From: Hyphomicrobiales bacterium
Lineage (GTDB): Bacteria; Pseudomonadota; Alphaproteobacteria; Rhizobiales; Rhizobiaceae
Assembly: GCA_900470285.1 (NCBI GenBank)
Contig: UCAG01000001.1
Location: forward strand, 62,001-126,000
Direction of reading: 5' to 3'
Length of the DNA stretch: 64,000 bases
Shown here in pieces: positions 53,820 to 63,999 of this stretch. The position numbers and the translations under genes were made by a program. Below the pieces are notes generated by a model. The model worked only from the letters and a program-made list of their open reading frames with translations, made no database searches and was not told the DNA's origin. The stretch's first letter is position 1. Every line of letters begins with the position of its first letter.

Positions 53820-54773
53820 CTAAATCTTCAGATAGCCTTCAGCAACCTTAACCGCACTGCCGCCGATACGCGCACCGGTCAGCTTCTTCGCAGCCACATC
53901 CAGCTCCAGCCGGATGCGCGATGGTCTGCCCATCTGAATACCCTGCTCGATCCATAACTGCGTAAGTCCGTCTACAGGCTGGTCAAACTCGTTGATTGCA
54001 CCGGCAAAAGCGGCAACCGCAGAACCGGTGGCCGGATCTTCATAAACATGCTTGCCGGATGTGAACATCCGCGCATGATAATTGCTCTCAAAAAGCCGTG
54101 TCTCGCGGGTATAGATATAGAAAGGTATCGCACGACCTTCGAAGGCCTGCATATGATCCTCCACAAAAACCGGATCGACCACAACTTTAGCAGCGGCAAT
54201 CATATTCTTCACCGGCACCAGTACAAACGGCTTACCGCCACTCCAGACCGAAGGCACGTGATTTTCAAAGCCGATTTCATGTGTATTGAGGCGCAAGGCA
54301 GCGGCGGCTTGCTCCTTCTCTACGGTGATATTCACGCGCTCAGGCAGGCGTGGCAGGTCAAATTCGGCGAAGGCAGCCGACTGCCCTTCCGTGTCACCGG
54401 AGCCTGCGCAATGAACTGCAACACGCACCGGCCCGACTTTTTCCTCAAGCGTCATGATCAGATCAGTCTGAGGTTTTTGTCCGTTGCAATTCTTATAGGC
54501 CAGCGCAACCGCCGTACCTACAGTCGGATGACCGGCAAAATTCAGCTCATAATCCGGCGTAAAAATCCGTATCGAAGCTGTGTGTAGCGGATTGACTGCA
54601 GGAGCAACAAACACGGTCTCCGAGAGATTGAACTCGCGGGCAATGGCCAGCATCGTGGCATCATCAAGCCCTTCAGAATCATGAACAATAGCCAGCGGAT
54701 TACCGCTTAGAGGTTTTTCGGTGAAAACATCATAGATCTCGTAGAAACGCCCCTGTACAGCCATGCCGTTCAT
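53820..54773 (-). CDS. PhzF-family isomerase/epimerase-like protein
   Basis: The 317-residue protein starts in the PhzF pattern (YEIYDVFTEKPLSGNPLAIV, 11-30), has the catalytic glutamate of the family in FNLSETVFV (Glu52), and then FAGHPTVGTAVAL. The C-terminal half repeats the fold with DPATGSAVAAFAG. Family members include diaminopimelate-epimerase-like isomerases; PhzF itself acts in phenazine synthesis, but no phenazine genes are here. GGGAAT precedes the ATG. The neighbouring regulator and flavoenzyme suggest an amino-acid-related reaction. Confidence 0.85.
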   Translation of the reverse strand: MNGMAVQGRFYEIYDVFTEKPLSGNPLAIVHDSEGLDDATMLAIAREFNLSETVFVAPAVNPLHTASIRIFTPDYELNFAGHPTVGTAVALAYKNCNGQKPQTDLIMTLEEKVGPVRVAVHCAGSGDTEGQSAAFAEFDLPRLPERVNITVEKEQAAAALRLNTHEIGFENHVPSVWSGGKPFVLVPVKNMIAAAKVVVDPVFVEDHMQAFEGRAIPFYIYTRETRLFESNYHARMFTSGKHVYEDPATGSAVAAFAGAINEFDQPVDGLTQLWIEQGIQMGRPSRIRLELDVAAKKLTGARIGGSAVKVAEGYLKI

Positions 54774-54935
54774 ATTCCCTGCCCTTTAAGATGATCCATG
54801 TCCGCCCCGCTCCGGAACTTTCAAAAGTACCGTATCTGATTCAACACATTTGCATTGCCGGTTAAAACATTCAAATGATTCATGAAGTGCATAATATGCA
54901 ATTCAAATCTCAGCCGCCCGCATCATATGCCGTTA

Positions 54936-55643
54936 CTATTGCGCAAAATACCAGTCGGTGAAAGTGCGAATATAATCCGGACTACGTTCATCCAATATGC
55001 CGCCCTGCCCGATCATCAGCACCCGCGATAATTCCGGCTGCCTTTGCGCTGCGATAAATTCCTCCGCCTGCGTCTGCAATTCATTCGCCGTGCGGTCGAA
55101 ATAATAACAACGGAACAGCGCCAGACTGCGATCACACATAACCAGACTATAGCCGCCGGTACGCACTGCATGGTTCAGGTCAATTCCGGTTTCCTCCAGC
55201 ACTTCACGTCTGGCATTTCCGTCAAGATCAACCGCGCCGTCAACAATATCCTGATCGTCATTGGAACCCGCCGGAAAATAAATCCGGCCGCCGACAGCGT
55301 TGTGTGAGGCCATTTGTCCGAGCAATAGCTGATTATCTGAGGAGACGATGACACCGCTGCCGAAAATATGAAACGGCTTATCCGTACTTTTATCTTTACG
55401 CCAATAGAGCAGACTGCGAAAACAGGTACGCTGATAGGGCGCACTCAGAATATCCTCAGACAGGCGCGCCTCTGCTGCCAGATAAATTTCTCCGTCATAG
55501 AGTGTCGGATTGGCTGCAATTTCCTGCTGCCAGTTTTCATCAATAGCCTGCTGGTTCCGGACAACATAATCAGGAACACCGGCAACAACTTGTATCCTGA
55601 CGTCACGGACAGGATAAACCCTGTTCTGGTCTCTGCTTTGCAT
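54936..55643 (-). CDS. NUDIX hydrolase
   Basis: The 235-residue protein carries a Nudix box near residues 145-167, of which GNARREVLEETGID is clear and the opening glycine-rich part is atypical. Nudix enzymes cleave nucleoside diphosphates linked to another group. The N-terminal 90 residues are an additional domain I cannot name. GGAGCAG precedes the ATG. It lies 29 bases after the nuclease-like gene on the same strand, so the two may be co-transcribed in nucleotide clean-up. Confidence 0.78.
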   Translation of the reverse strand: MQSRDQNRVYPVRDVRIQVVAGVPDYVVRNQQAIDENWQQEIAANPTLYDGEIYLAAEARLSEDILSAPYQRTCFRSLLYWRKDKSTDKPFHIFGSGVIVSSDNQLLLGQMASHNAVGGRIYFPAGSNDDQDIVDGAVDLDGNARREVLEETGIDLNHAVRTGGYSLVMCDRSLALFRCYYFDRTANELQTQAEEFIAAQRQPELSRVLMIGQGGILDERSPDYIRTFTDWYFAQ

Positions 55644-55672
55644 TCGTCTGCTCCGTTAGACTGAGCCTGTCC

Positions 55673-56845
55673 TTAAAGCTCAAGTGTGACGGCAACAGGA
55701 CAATGATCACTTGCTTTTGGTCTGTCCCAGCCAATACGCGGGAAACGCACCACATCCTGCCCTTCAGGAAATAAGGTGCGGTAAGGCTGACCATTGCGGA
55801 TAATTTCCGGCATAGCCTGTGCATTACGCTGCGCCAGTGCCGGTGATGCCCAGATATAATCCAGCTGGCACAGGTGACGCTCCTGCGGGCCACGTGTGTG
55901 ATACAATGTCCAGCGATCAAGCACCGGCCGCCGCTCTACCAGATTAACCGCAAAACCGTCATTCAGGAAAACATTCAGGCAATTATCCGACTCCTGAACC
56001 GGCGTAAAATTATAGCCGTCCCACTGGTCACCACTTATCGCAAGCTTCTCGTAATAATCATTAAAATCACCGCAGATCAGCCATGAAGCATCCGCAGCCC
56101 CGTCACGGCCAAATTTTCTCTCAATAATCATACGAACCGCCTGTGCCTCGGCCAGCCGTACCGGCAGCGTTGTCAGCTTCGGATCCTGACCATAGCGCAC
56201 ACCGCCCATGGATTTGAAATGCGTAACAAAGACCGTCAGCGGCTTGCCGCCGATGCGCAGATCCAGCATCAGACAATCGCGTTTAAACACCCGCTCATGG
56301 GCTTCAATCCCCACTGAGGACAGCACCGGATCATAAATACCCAGATCCTGATAGGTCAGATGTGCATTGCTCTCCAGCTTCACCAGCTCAATCGTGTGGC
56401 CGCTGCGCGTTACGTCACGCATCATCACACTGACATCAATACCGCGGCTGTCATTACCGTCGATCAGATATTTATGTTTGTAGCCCTGCCCCACCATCTT
56501 GAACAAATAGCCATATTCGAAAGCGTTCAGCGCAGCGAGATCATCAACTTCCTGCAGGCAAAGAATATCCGCCCGTGTCTGCGCGATCGACAGAGCAGAT
56601 AATTGCCGCGTATCATCCGTATGCGCCACCATCCGCGCCTGTTCGAGCTGCCGGTATTGTGTTTCATTATCAATGGCAAAGAGTTGTAATGAGCGATCCT
56701 GACGCAACTCATTGCGGTAACCGGTAAAATCAAACCGGCGCATCAGGTTTTCGATATTGAATGTCGCTAAGGTGAATAATACCGGCCCTTCCGGCAGAGC
56801 ATTATCCATAACCGGTGTTGATTGCGCAGAAACCGTCTCAGACAT
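55673..56845 (-). CDS. Endonuclease/exonuclease/phosphatase-family protein
   Basis: The 390-residue protein has the EEP fold motifs in order: LATFNIENL, CLQEVDDLAAL, ICGDFNDYY and SDHCPVAV near the end. These hold the metal-binding Asn, Glu and Asp and the catalytic His of nucleases such as ExoIII and of phosphoesterases. No signal peptide is seen. I place the start at 56845 (ATGTCTGAGACG), because the frame farther upstream crosses a repeat element; ATGs at 56860 and 56869 are also possible. It precedes the NUDIX gene. Confidence 0.8.
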   Translation of the reverse strand: MSETVSAQSTPVMDNALPEGPVLFTLATFNIENLMRRFDFTGYRNELRQDRSLQLFAIDNETQYRQLEQARMVAHTDDTRQLSALSIAQTRADILCLQEVDDLAALNAFEYGYLFKMVGQGYKHKYLIDGNDSRGIDVSVMMRDVTRSGHTIELVKLESNAHLTYQDLGIYDPVLSSVGIEAHERVFKRDCLMLDLRIGGKPLTVFVTHFKSMGGVRYGQDPKLTTLPVRLAEAQAVRMIIERKFGRDGAADASWLICGDFNDYYEKLAISGDQWDGYNFTPVQESDNCLNVFLNDGFAVNLVERRPVLDRWTLYHTRGPQERHLCQLDYIWASPALAQRNAQAMPEIIRNGQPYRTLFPEGQDVVRFPRIGWDRPKASDHCPVAVTLEL

Positions 56846-56892
56846 TAAGCTACTCATCATTGCGTTCATATTACAGGATAAACCGGCGCTCC

Positions 56893-56992
56893 AGAGCAGT
56901 TTACGCTCGAATTGGATCACAGTGCCCGCTCTATTTCCTTTTTTACGCATGCCATTATCGGAAAACCGGTGTCCGCTTTTCCACGGCATGCG
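56893..56992 (+). repeat. Full copy of the dispersed two-hairpin repeat
   Basis: First part: AGAGC (56895-56899) and GCTCT (56930-56934) around GTTTACGCTCGAATTGGATC. Second hairpin: CGCATGCC (56946-56953) pairs perfectly with GGCATGCG (56985-56992), with CGGAAAA and TTTTCC inside. It fills the divergent gap before the BA14K gene. Confidence 0.8.
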
Positions 56993-57138
56993 ATAACTCA
57001 ACCTAAACACCATATGTTGAATTGCAATCAGTGATATTGCCTGCAACTGATTTTCTTCAGAAAGCCTGCCCCTTAAATTGGCAGCATTTTTGTACTATGT
57101 TAGCCTTAAGATATATAAATTCACGAACGGATATCGCT

Positions 57139-57567
57139 ATGTCCAGATTCATTCTGAAAACCGCATTCACAATGGGCATTGTCTTGCTCTCCGGCGCATC
57201 GGCCTATGCAGGCGGTAACCAGATCAGCGGCGGCATTCCCTCTCTGAACCCGACCGGCCTTCTGATTGTCGGCGGCATTACCGGCGGCAATCGCGCAGAC
57301 CCAGCCAGCCGTAACTGTTACGGCTCCACACTCTGCAAAGAAAGCGGCGCCTATTATACGGAAGACGGTGTACTGAATTACAAAAACGGCGATCCGCTGG
57401 TACAGCGCGGCGCTACAAAACGCATCGGCTCGGCAAAATCAGCCAATGCGGGTGATAATATCAACCATATGCAGTGGTGCAGCAATCAGTACCGCTCATA
57501 TCGTGCGTCCGATAATACATATCAGCCTTTTGCCGGCAGCCGCACCACCTGCAATTCGCCGTTCTGA
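57139..57567 (+). CDS. BA14K-family secreted protein
   Basis: The 142-residue protein has a signal peptide (first 25 residues, ending ASAYAGG). The C-terminal WCSNQYRSYRASDNTYQPF followed by TTC matches the BA14K domain, named after a 14-kDa immunoreactive, lectin-like protein of Brucella abortus. The central part is rich in glycine and asparagine. The family is nearly confined to Hyphomicrobiales. The ATG at 57139 follows ACGGAT. A hairpin lies just after the stop. Confidence 0.85.
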   Translation: MSRFILKTAFTMGIVLLSGASAYAGGNQISGGIPSLNPTGLLIVGGITGGNRADPASRNCYGSTLCKESGAYYTEDGVLNYKNGDPLVQRGATKRIGSAKSANAGDNINHMQWCSNQYRSYRASDNTYQPFAGSRTTCNSPF

Positions 57568-57586
57568 TATTTGCGTCTCAAATAAT

Positions 57587-57622
57587 TATGCCCCTTCAGC
57601 CATTGATCGCGAAAGGGGCATA
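57587..57622. terminator. Terminator between the BA14K gene and the peptide-binding protein gene
   Basis: TATGCCCCTT pairs with AAGGGGCATA around a 16-base loop, between convergent genes. Confidence 0.7.
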
Positions 57623-57647
57623 AAATGTTTACAGCAGGTGCTGAAAT

Positions 57648-59270
57648 TTAGTCTTTACTGACTTCGGTAATGTAGTTGGCATCAGCCACCATATTGAAGT
57701 TCTTGACATTTTTGGCAGCAACAGCCGTTTCAATCTGCTGATAAAGCATCACGAACGGGCTTGTCTCCTGAAAATCCTTCTGGATTTTGTGATACATCTG
57801 CTCGCGTTTTGCAGTGTCCGTTTCTTTTGCCGCATCCATGGTTTCTTTGGACATTTCAGGAATGTCCCACGAGCTGCGCCATGCAGTCGTTTTCATCGAC
57901 ACTTCATCGCCATTATCCGGATTATAGGAGAAGGTCGATGCATTGGTATGCGGATCCCAGTAATCAGGGCCCCAGATACCCAGCGAAAGCTGATGCTTGC
58001 GCGCACGTACTTTTGTCGTCGTCAGCTTGCCGTCACCCTGTAACAGCTCAACTTTAATACCGGCCTTCGCAAAAGTCTGCTGAATGCTTTCAGCAATACC
58101 AACGCCTGGCTGTGTATTACGCACATCGAGCGTCACACTGAAACCGTCTTGCAGACCGGCATCGGCCAACAGTTGCTTGGCCTTATCAACATCCAGTTTG
58201 AACGGCTTGTCATCAATCGCGCCGAACATACCAAGCGGCAGGAAAGACTGATGCGTGCGGCCAATACCTTTAATCAGCGTAGTTTCAATAGCGTCATAAT
58301 CAACGAGATATTTCATCGCCTGACGCACTTCCAGCTTGGCAAGATTTGGCACATTCTGGTTGGCTGTCAGATAATAGGTGCGCCCCTTCGGAGCACTGAG
58401 AATATTGAAATCGCTGTTCTTGGCAAATTCTGCAATATCACCCGGCTCAAGGTTACGGGCAACATCAATATCACCGGCCTGCAATAGCAGACGCTGCGAC
58501 ACGCTTTCCTTCACATGACGGTAAATAGCGCGTTTTACAGCCGGTTTTGGTCCGCTGTAATTCTCATTGCGCTCCAGCAGGATCACTTCATTCGAACGCC
58601 ACTCTTTCAGGTTGTAAACGCCGGAACCTGCATAATTACGCTTGAGCCAGTCATAACCAAAATCTGTATCAAATGGTTTGGCTTCTGTTTTCTCGGTTTT
58701 AACCGCATGTTCTTCAACCAGCTTGCTGTCAACAACAGAAGCCACACTGGAAGACAGCGCATTGAGCACGAAGCTCGGCGCGAAAGTTTCTTCCGTGGAG
58801 AACACAACCGTATAATCATCCGGCGCAGTCACCAGCTTTTCCACATTGTCTTTATTCAGACCAAACTGGCTGATGATGAATGCAGGGCTGAGATCAAGCT
58901 TGATCGCGCGATGCAGAGAATAAACAACATCCTGCGCCGTCAGCGGATTGCCAGAAGCAAATTTCTGCCCCTGCTTAACCTTGAAAGTAATGGTCTTGCC
59001 GTCTTCCGAAATCACCCAGCTTTCCGCAATCTGCGGAATGATCTTGGTCGGATCTTTCGGATCTGTGGTCACCAGACGTTCATAGGTATTGGTCAGAATT
59101 TCCGACGTGGTGATCTCGAAAATTTCTGCCGGATCGAGAGAAATCACATCATCAATGGCCATTGCCACAACCAGCGTATCTGCCGGCGTTGCCGCCTGTG
59201 CAGCAGCCGCTGACAGACCAAGCACCGACGCGCAGGCCAGAGCCAGCGTGTATTTTTTAATTATAGTCAT
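57648..59270 (-). CDS. Lone dipeptide-type substrate-binding protein (SBP family 5)
   Basis: The 540-residue periplasmic protein has a signal peptide (first 26 residues, ending AAAQA). It shows family 5 features: DDVISLDPAEIFEITTSEIL, VKQGQKFASGNPLTAQDVVY (near 98) and LLQAGDIDVARNLEPGD. No permease or ATPase genes adjoin it, so it either works with a transporter encoded elsewhere or shares one. GAGGGGAAA precedes the ATG. The next upstream gene on this strand, an aminotransferase, has its own terminator between them. Confidence 0.85.
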   Translation of the reverse strand: MTIIKKYTLALACASVLGLSAAAAQAATPADTLVVAMAIDDVISLDPAEIFEITTSEILTNTYERLVTTDPKDPTKIIPQIAESWVISEDGKTITFKVKQGQKFASGNPLTAQDVVYSLHRAIKLDLSPAFIISQFGLNKDNVEKLVTAPDDYTVVFSTEETFAPSFVLNALSSSVASVVDSKLVEEHAVKTEKTEAKPFDTDFGYDWLKRNYAGSGVYNLKEWRSNEVILLERNENYSGPKPAVKRAIYRHVKESVSQRLLLQAGDIDVARNLEPGDIAEFAKNSDFNILSAPKGRTYYLTANQNVPNLAKLEVRQAMKYLVDYDAIETTLIKGIGRTHQSFLPLGMFGAIDDKPFKLDVDKAKQLLADAGLQDGFSVTLDVRNTQPGVGIAESIQQTFAKAGIKVELLQGDGKLTTTKVRARKHQLSLGIWGPDYWDPHTNASTFSYNPDNGDEVSMKTTAWRSSWDIPEMSKETMDAAKETDTAKREQMYHKIQKDFQETSPFVMLYQQIETAVAAKNVKNFNMVADANYITEVSKD

Positions 59271-59489
59271 GAGTTTCCCCTCACTTTCCGCCTGAATCCT
59301 GTCGCTGTGTAAGGACTCAGATTTATAAAATTATAACAAGATCAGGCTACAGGATTGCCGGACAAAGCCAAGCATCTTTTTATAAAGAAAGCCGTAAATT
59401 CAGCATGTTAAGCACTGAAGCATATCGCAATTAAATACATCCATTTAACGGCGATATACTTCAGCTGAAACTCTGGCCGTAAAGATATA

Positions 59490-59523
59490 AAAAAGCCGGA
59501 GCAACAGGCTCCGGCTTTTTTTT
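59490..59523 (-). terminator. Terminator of the aminotransferase gene
   Basis: AAAAGCCGGAGC pairs with GCTCCGGCTTTT, followed by further T; the reverse strand also ends in T. It lies 23 bases beyond the aminotransferase stop. Confidence 0.88.
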
Positions 59524-59546
59524 CATTCAGTGAGATTGCTTATTTC

Positions 59547-60767
59547 TCAATTTTTCTCATGGGCACGGATCAGATTGCCAAGGCGCTTGATGCCCTCATC
59601 AATCATCTCGTCATTGGCACAGGAATAAGCGAGACGCAGCGTATTGGCACCTGTGCCATCCGCATGGAATGCTTTACCCGGAACAAAAGCCACTTTCTCT
59701 GTTTCAATCGCAGCGGCCAGAAGATCAGCGCCATTCATATAATCCGGAAGATTGACCCAGACGAACATACCGCCCTCAGGCTTTGTCCATGTGGCCGATT
59801 TCGGCATATATTTATCCAGCGCTTCCAGCATTTTATTGCGGCGGTGCGAATAGACAGAACGGATTTTTGCAATCTGCGCATCAAAACCATTGGCAGCAAC
59901 ATGATGCACAGCCAGCTGATTGATGGTTGAGGAATGCAGATCAGCAGCCTGTTTCATCAGTACCAGCTTGCGGATGACTGTCGCATTAGCAACGACATAA
60001 CCAACGCGCAAACCCGGCGCCAGTGTCTTGGAGAAGCTGCCGGAATAGATGGTACGGGTATTTTCAATCGAGCCTTTGCGCTCAATTTCCAGCGCCAGAA
60101 CCGGCGGGATCGGTGTACCGTCAAAACGTAAATACTGGTAGGCAGCATCTTCGATCAGTGCGATATCCATTTCATCGCCCAGATCAATCAGCTTTTCACG
60201 GCCTTCACGATCAATGGTTTCACCGGTCGGATTGCTGAAATCTGCCGAGAAATAAGCAAATTTTACCTTACCGCCAGCCTTCTCTGCAGCTTCTTCATAG
60301 GAAGCCGGAGTGCGGTTGCCGTTTGGCTGCAATGTATCATAGGTCGGCTCATAGGCATTGAAAGCCTGCAGTGCACCAAGATAGGTCGGACGCACAACCA
60401 GCGCCGTATCATTCGGCGACAGGAACAGCTTGCCGAGATAATCCAGCGCCTGCTGCGAACCCGAAGTGATGAAGATATTTTCGGCAGTGCAAGGCACGCC
60501 GATTTTTGCCATTTCACCCTGCAACCATTCGCGTAGCGGCTTATAGCCTTCACTTACCGAATATTGCAGCGCTGCATCGGATTTGCCCGTGGCGAAAATA
60601 TCGGCATAGGCTTCTTTGAATTCTTCTGCCGGAAACAGTTTCGGATCAGGAATACCACCCGCGAAAGAAATAATATCCGGACGCTCAAGCAGTTTCAACA
60701 ATTCACGAATTTCCGACGCTTTCATACGCGATGAACGTGTTGCGAATATTTTTTCCCAATCCAGCAT
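59547..60767 (-). CDS. PLP-dependent aminotransferase, class I/II (2-aminoadipate-transaminase-like)
   Basis: The 406-residue fold type I enzyme has SNPTG (Asn179), IEDAAYQYLR with Asp207, and the PLP-binding Lys247 in YSGSFSKTLAPGLRVGY. ISFAGGIPDPKLFPAEEF at the start is typical of the group that includes LysN and multifunctional aminotransferases, and resembles the C-terminal half of MocR-type regulators. There is no DNA-binding domain. GAGGAA precedes the ATG. The amino donor cannot be told from sequence; aromatic, branched or aminoadipate substrates are possible. Confidence 0.85.
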   Translation of the reverse strand: MLDWEKIFATRSSRMKASEIRELLKLLERPDIISFAGGIPDPKLFPAEEFKEAYADIFATGKSDAALQYSVSEGYKPLREWLQGEMAKIGVPCTAENIFITSGSQQALDYLGKLFLSPNDTALVVRPTYLGALQAFNAYEPTYDTLQPNGNRTPASYEEAAEKAGGKVKFAYFSADFSNPTGETIDREGREKLIDLGDEMDIALIEDAAYQYLRFDGTPIPPVLALEIERKGSIENTRTIYSGSFSKTLAPGLRVGYVVANATVIRKLVLMKQAADLHSSTINQLAVHHVAANGFDAQIAKIRSVYSHRRNKMLEALDKYMPKSATWTKPEGGMFVWVNLPDYMNGADLLAAAIETEKVAFVPGKAFHADGTGANTLRLAYSCANDEMIDEGIKRLGNLIRAHEKN

Positions 60768-60982
60768 GGGGGTTCCTCATAAAGTCAAAAGAGATGCCGT
60801 GAAATAGAACATAAAACTTAACTAAAAGCTGTGTGCCTTTGGTTATCACCTTATGCGTATTTCACAACAAAACAAGCGAAATATGTCAGCAATACTGACC
60901 TTTATTCATTTTATTGCGATTTGGCGGATGAATTCGTTACATTTGAACAAAATCACCCACACAAAACTAATAATCATGCATT

Positions 60983-61480
60983 TTAAGCAAGCGATCGCAC
61001 CATCATCACTTCGTCATACATTTCACCATTCAACGATATCCAGTTCGGCCGGCGTCCGAATTCCGTATAACCTTCGCGCATATAGAGCTGCAAAGCAGTT
61101 TTGTTTTCAGCAAGTACACTGAGTTCAAGCTGACTGAAACCATTATCACGCGCATAAATCTCAACAGCCTGCATCAGCTTCTGACCAATATTCCGGCCAC
61201 GCATTTCGCTTTTCACATAGACCATCACGACAATCGCACGATGGGATGTCCGCGCGCCGTCCTGAGGCCACAAACCAATGAGCCCGACAGCTTTATCGCC
61301 GTCGAAAGCAGCAAAAACCGGTGCATTTAACTTTGCACGCCAATCAGCTTCAGAGAACTTTACCCAGTCCTCATAGGCAGAGCTATAGGCTTCCGGATGC
61401 AGTTGCAGAGCTTCCAGCCGGATGTCCCGAAGGATAGCAAAGTCATCGGATTTCAACTGCCGGATAGTAACTTCACTCAT
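60983..61480 (-). CDS. GNAT-family N-acetyltransferase
   Basis: The 165-residue protein has the acetyl-CoA-binding core VYVKSEMRGRNIGQKLMQAV (about 89-108), where RGRNIG stands for the usual Q/RxxGxG/A loop. ELSVLAENKTALQLYMREG fits the C-terminal part of the fold. The target amine is unknown. GGGAGGAA before the ATG is one of the strongest ribosome sites in the window. It lies downstream of ilvC, separated by a terminator. Confidence 0.85.
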   Translation of the reverse strand: MSEVTIRQLKSDDFAILRDIRLEALQLHPEAYSSAYEDWVKFSEADWRAKLNAPVFAAFDGDKAVGLIGLWPQDGARTSHRAIVVMVYVKSEMRGRNIGQKLMQAVEIYARDNGFSQLELSVLAENKTALQLYMREGYTEFGRRPNWISLNGEMYDEVMMVRSLA

Positions 61481-61518
61481 ATTTCATTCCTCCCGTCAGC
61501 AGTACTGCCATAAATAAT

Positions 61519-61553
61519 CAGGCCCGCACAAACAAAACTTTGTGCGGGCCTGA
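61519..61553 (-). terminator. Terminator of ilvC
   Basis: TCAGGCCCGCACAAA pairs with TTTGTGCGGGCCTGA, a perfect 15-base stem, 64 bases beyond the ilvC stop. It isolates ilvC from the GNAT gene. Confidence 0.85.
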
Positions 61554-61616
61554 TATTCATAATTTTAGAATGCCAGTTTGGTTGCAGTTCTTACAACCAG
61601 CATGCTTCTGAGCAAA

Positions 61617-62681
<1,065 letters not shown>

Positions 62682-62712
62682 TCAAAACCGACACTATTCC
62701 ACACCGGCAAAA

Positions 62713-63372
62713 TCAGGCGCCGGCCTTATTTCCGTAAAGAGCAAAAAACTGTCGTGTTGCCGTTCTGGCATCGCGGATAATTTCTGCATCACTGACCTCA
62801 TGGCGGTCGCCGAGCAGCAGACGGATCTGCATGTCGCGCACCACAAGGCCGAAGAACGAGGCAAAAGCCTCATCAATATCATCAAAGTCCAGCAGGCCTG
62901 CATCGCGGCCGGTCTCAAGTACCGGCTTGAGACGACGCGCCATAGCGATCGGACCATTATTCAGCACGATCTCACCGAGATCCGACTTACCGGAACCCGC
63001 ATGGCTGACCGCTAAACGGTTCAGTGCGATGGATGTGCAGCCGGACAGAACCAGCAGCCAGTCGCGGGCAAAATGCTCCAGACTGGTAAAGAGCGATTCT
63101 TCATCCAGCCCTTCCCGTGCCACCGGCACAACACGCACTTTCGACGCCTGCCACTGCACAGTTGCGGTCAGCAAGCCGTCACGATCGGTGAACCATTTAT
63201 ATAGTGTTTCCTTGGAGCAGCTTGCACGCCGTGCAACACCCGCCATCGTAAGACTGTCACCACCCTCAACGAGGAGCTCCAGCGCGGCATTCAGCACATC
63301 CTTCTGACGATCTGTCAGCTCTGTGCCTGTTCCGACATTGCTCACGACATTCTCAGGTTGCTGCAACTGCAC
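62713..63372 (-). CDS. TetR/AcrR-family transcriptional regulator
   Basis: The 219-residue regulator has a helix-turn-helix at about 25-70 (AALELLVEGGDSLTMAGVAR, then CSKETLYKWF) and an all-helical ligand domain with an AefR-like C-terminus (AFASFFGLVVRDMQIRLLLG). The GTG start at 63372 follows AAGGAG. A 15-base palindrome about 60 bases upstream is a likely autoregulatory site. Its stop lies 76 bases before ilvC on the same strand, but a functional link is unproven. Confidence 0.85.
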   Translation of the reverse strand: MQLQQPENVVSNVGTGTELTDRQKDVLNAALELLVEGGDSLTMAGVARRASCSKETLYKWFTDRDGLLTATVQWQASKVRVVPVAREGLDEESLFTSLEHFARDWLLVLSGCTSIALNRLAVSHAGSGKSDLGEIVLNNGPIAMARRLKPVLETGRDAGLLDFDDIDEAFASFFGLVVRDMQIRLLLGDRHEVSDAEIIRDARTATRQFFALYGNKAGA

Positions 63373-63431
63373 GCTTCCACGCTCCTTAATTCTTGTCTGA
63401 ACAGCAGCCTGACGAGATTCTCATCGTGCGT

Positions 63432-63446
63432 ACCGTACGTTACGGT
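63432..63446. promoter_or_regulatory. Palindrome upstream of the TetR gene, candidate operator
   Basis: ACCGTA-CGT-TACGGT is a perfect inverted repeat, flanked by further CGTAC-like bases, 60 bases before the GTG start. The form is typical of TetR-family operators. Confidence 0.65.
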
Positions 63447-63512
63447 TCGGACTATGCCGCCAGTTTTACAACAATGCAAGAGGGATTTTATGCTGAAACA
63501 AATTTTATAGGC

Positions 63513-63546
63513 TATTTCCCCTGCCCGCTACAGGCAGGGGAAAATA
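63513..63546 (-). terminator. Terminator of the Kup gene
   Basis: TATTTTCCCC-type arms (TTTCCCCTGCC and GGCAGGGGAAA) enclose a 7-base loop; the reverse strand ends T-rich. It lies about 90 bases beyond the stop at 63638. Confidence 0.75.
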
Positions 63547-63637
63547 ATACAGCATTCTAAACACCGCAAAGGCCGGCTCATGCCTGAGGCCAATATTGCC
63601 ATTAGCAACCATGTCCGGTGTCTTTTTGGCCAGACAC

Positions 63638-63999
63638 TCAGAGATTAACCTGTGTACCGATCTCCACCACACGACCAGTCGGAATCTGGAAATATTCCGT
63701 GGCATCTGATGCACTGCGGGCAAGCGTAATAAATAATTTTGCCTGCCAGAGCGGCATTGGTGAACGCGGAGAAATACGCAAGACGCGTCGCGACAGGAAG
63801 AATGACGTAGTCATGATGTCATATTTCCAGCCAAGCTTGCGGCAGATCCCCAGCGCACGCGGAATATTAGGCGACTGCATATAGCCGAAAGTCAGCGTCA
63901 CCTGCATAAACCGGTCGCTATATTGCGATACGCGCGCACGGTCATCCTCAGCCACCCAAGGGCGCGGAGCTGTCACCACGGTCAGGATCACATTGTTCT
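63638..63999 (-). CDS. kup: Kup-family potassium transporter, C-terminal part
   Basis: About 120 C-terminal residues are visible; the gene continues past the window edge. [31 protein letters not shown] and [13 protein letters not shown], then [20 protein letters not shown] and a last segment ending EIGTQVNL, are characteristic of the cytoplasmic tail of Kup (TrkD) proteins, which take up potassium with protons at low external potassium or low pH. The stop is TGA at 63638-63640. Confidence 0.93.
   Translation of the reverse strand, partial: NNVILTVVTAPRPWVAEDDRARVSQYSDRFMQVTLTFGYMQSPNIPRALGICRKLGWKYDIMTTSFFLSRRVLRISPRSPMPLWQAKLFITLARSASDATEYFQIPTGRVVEIGTQVNL

Noticed and set aside
53820-54773. 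Phenazine biosynthesis because of a PhzF-family gene
   Set aside because: No other phz gene is present; PhzF-like proteins are common in genomes that make no phenazine.
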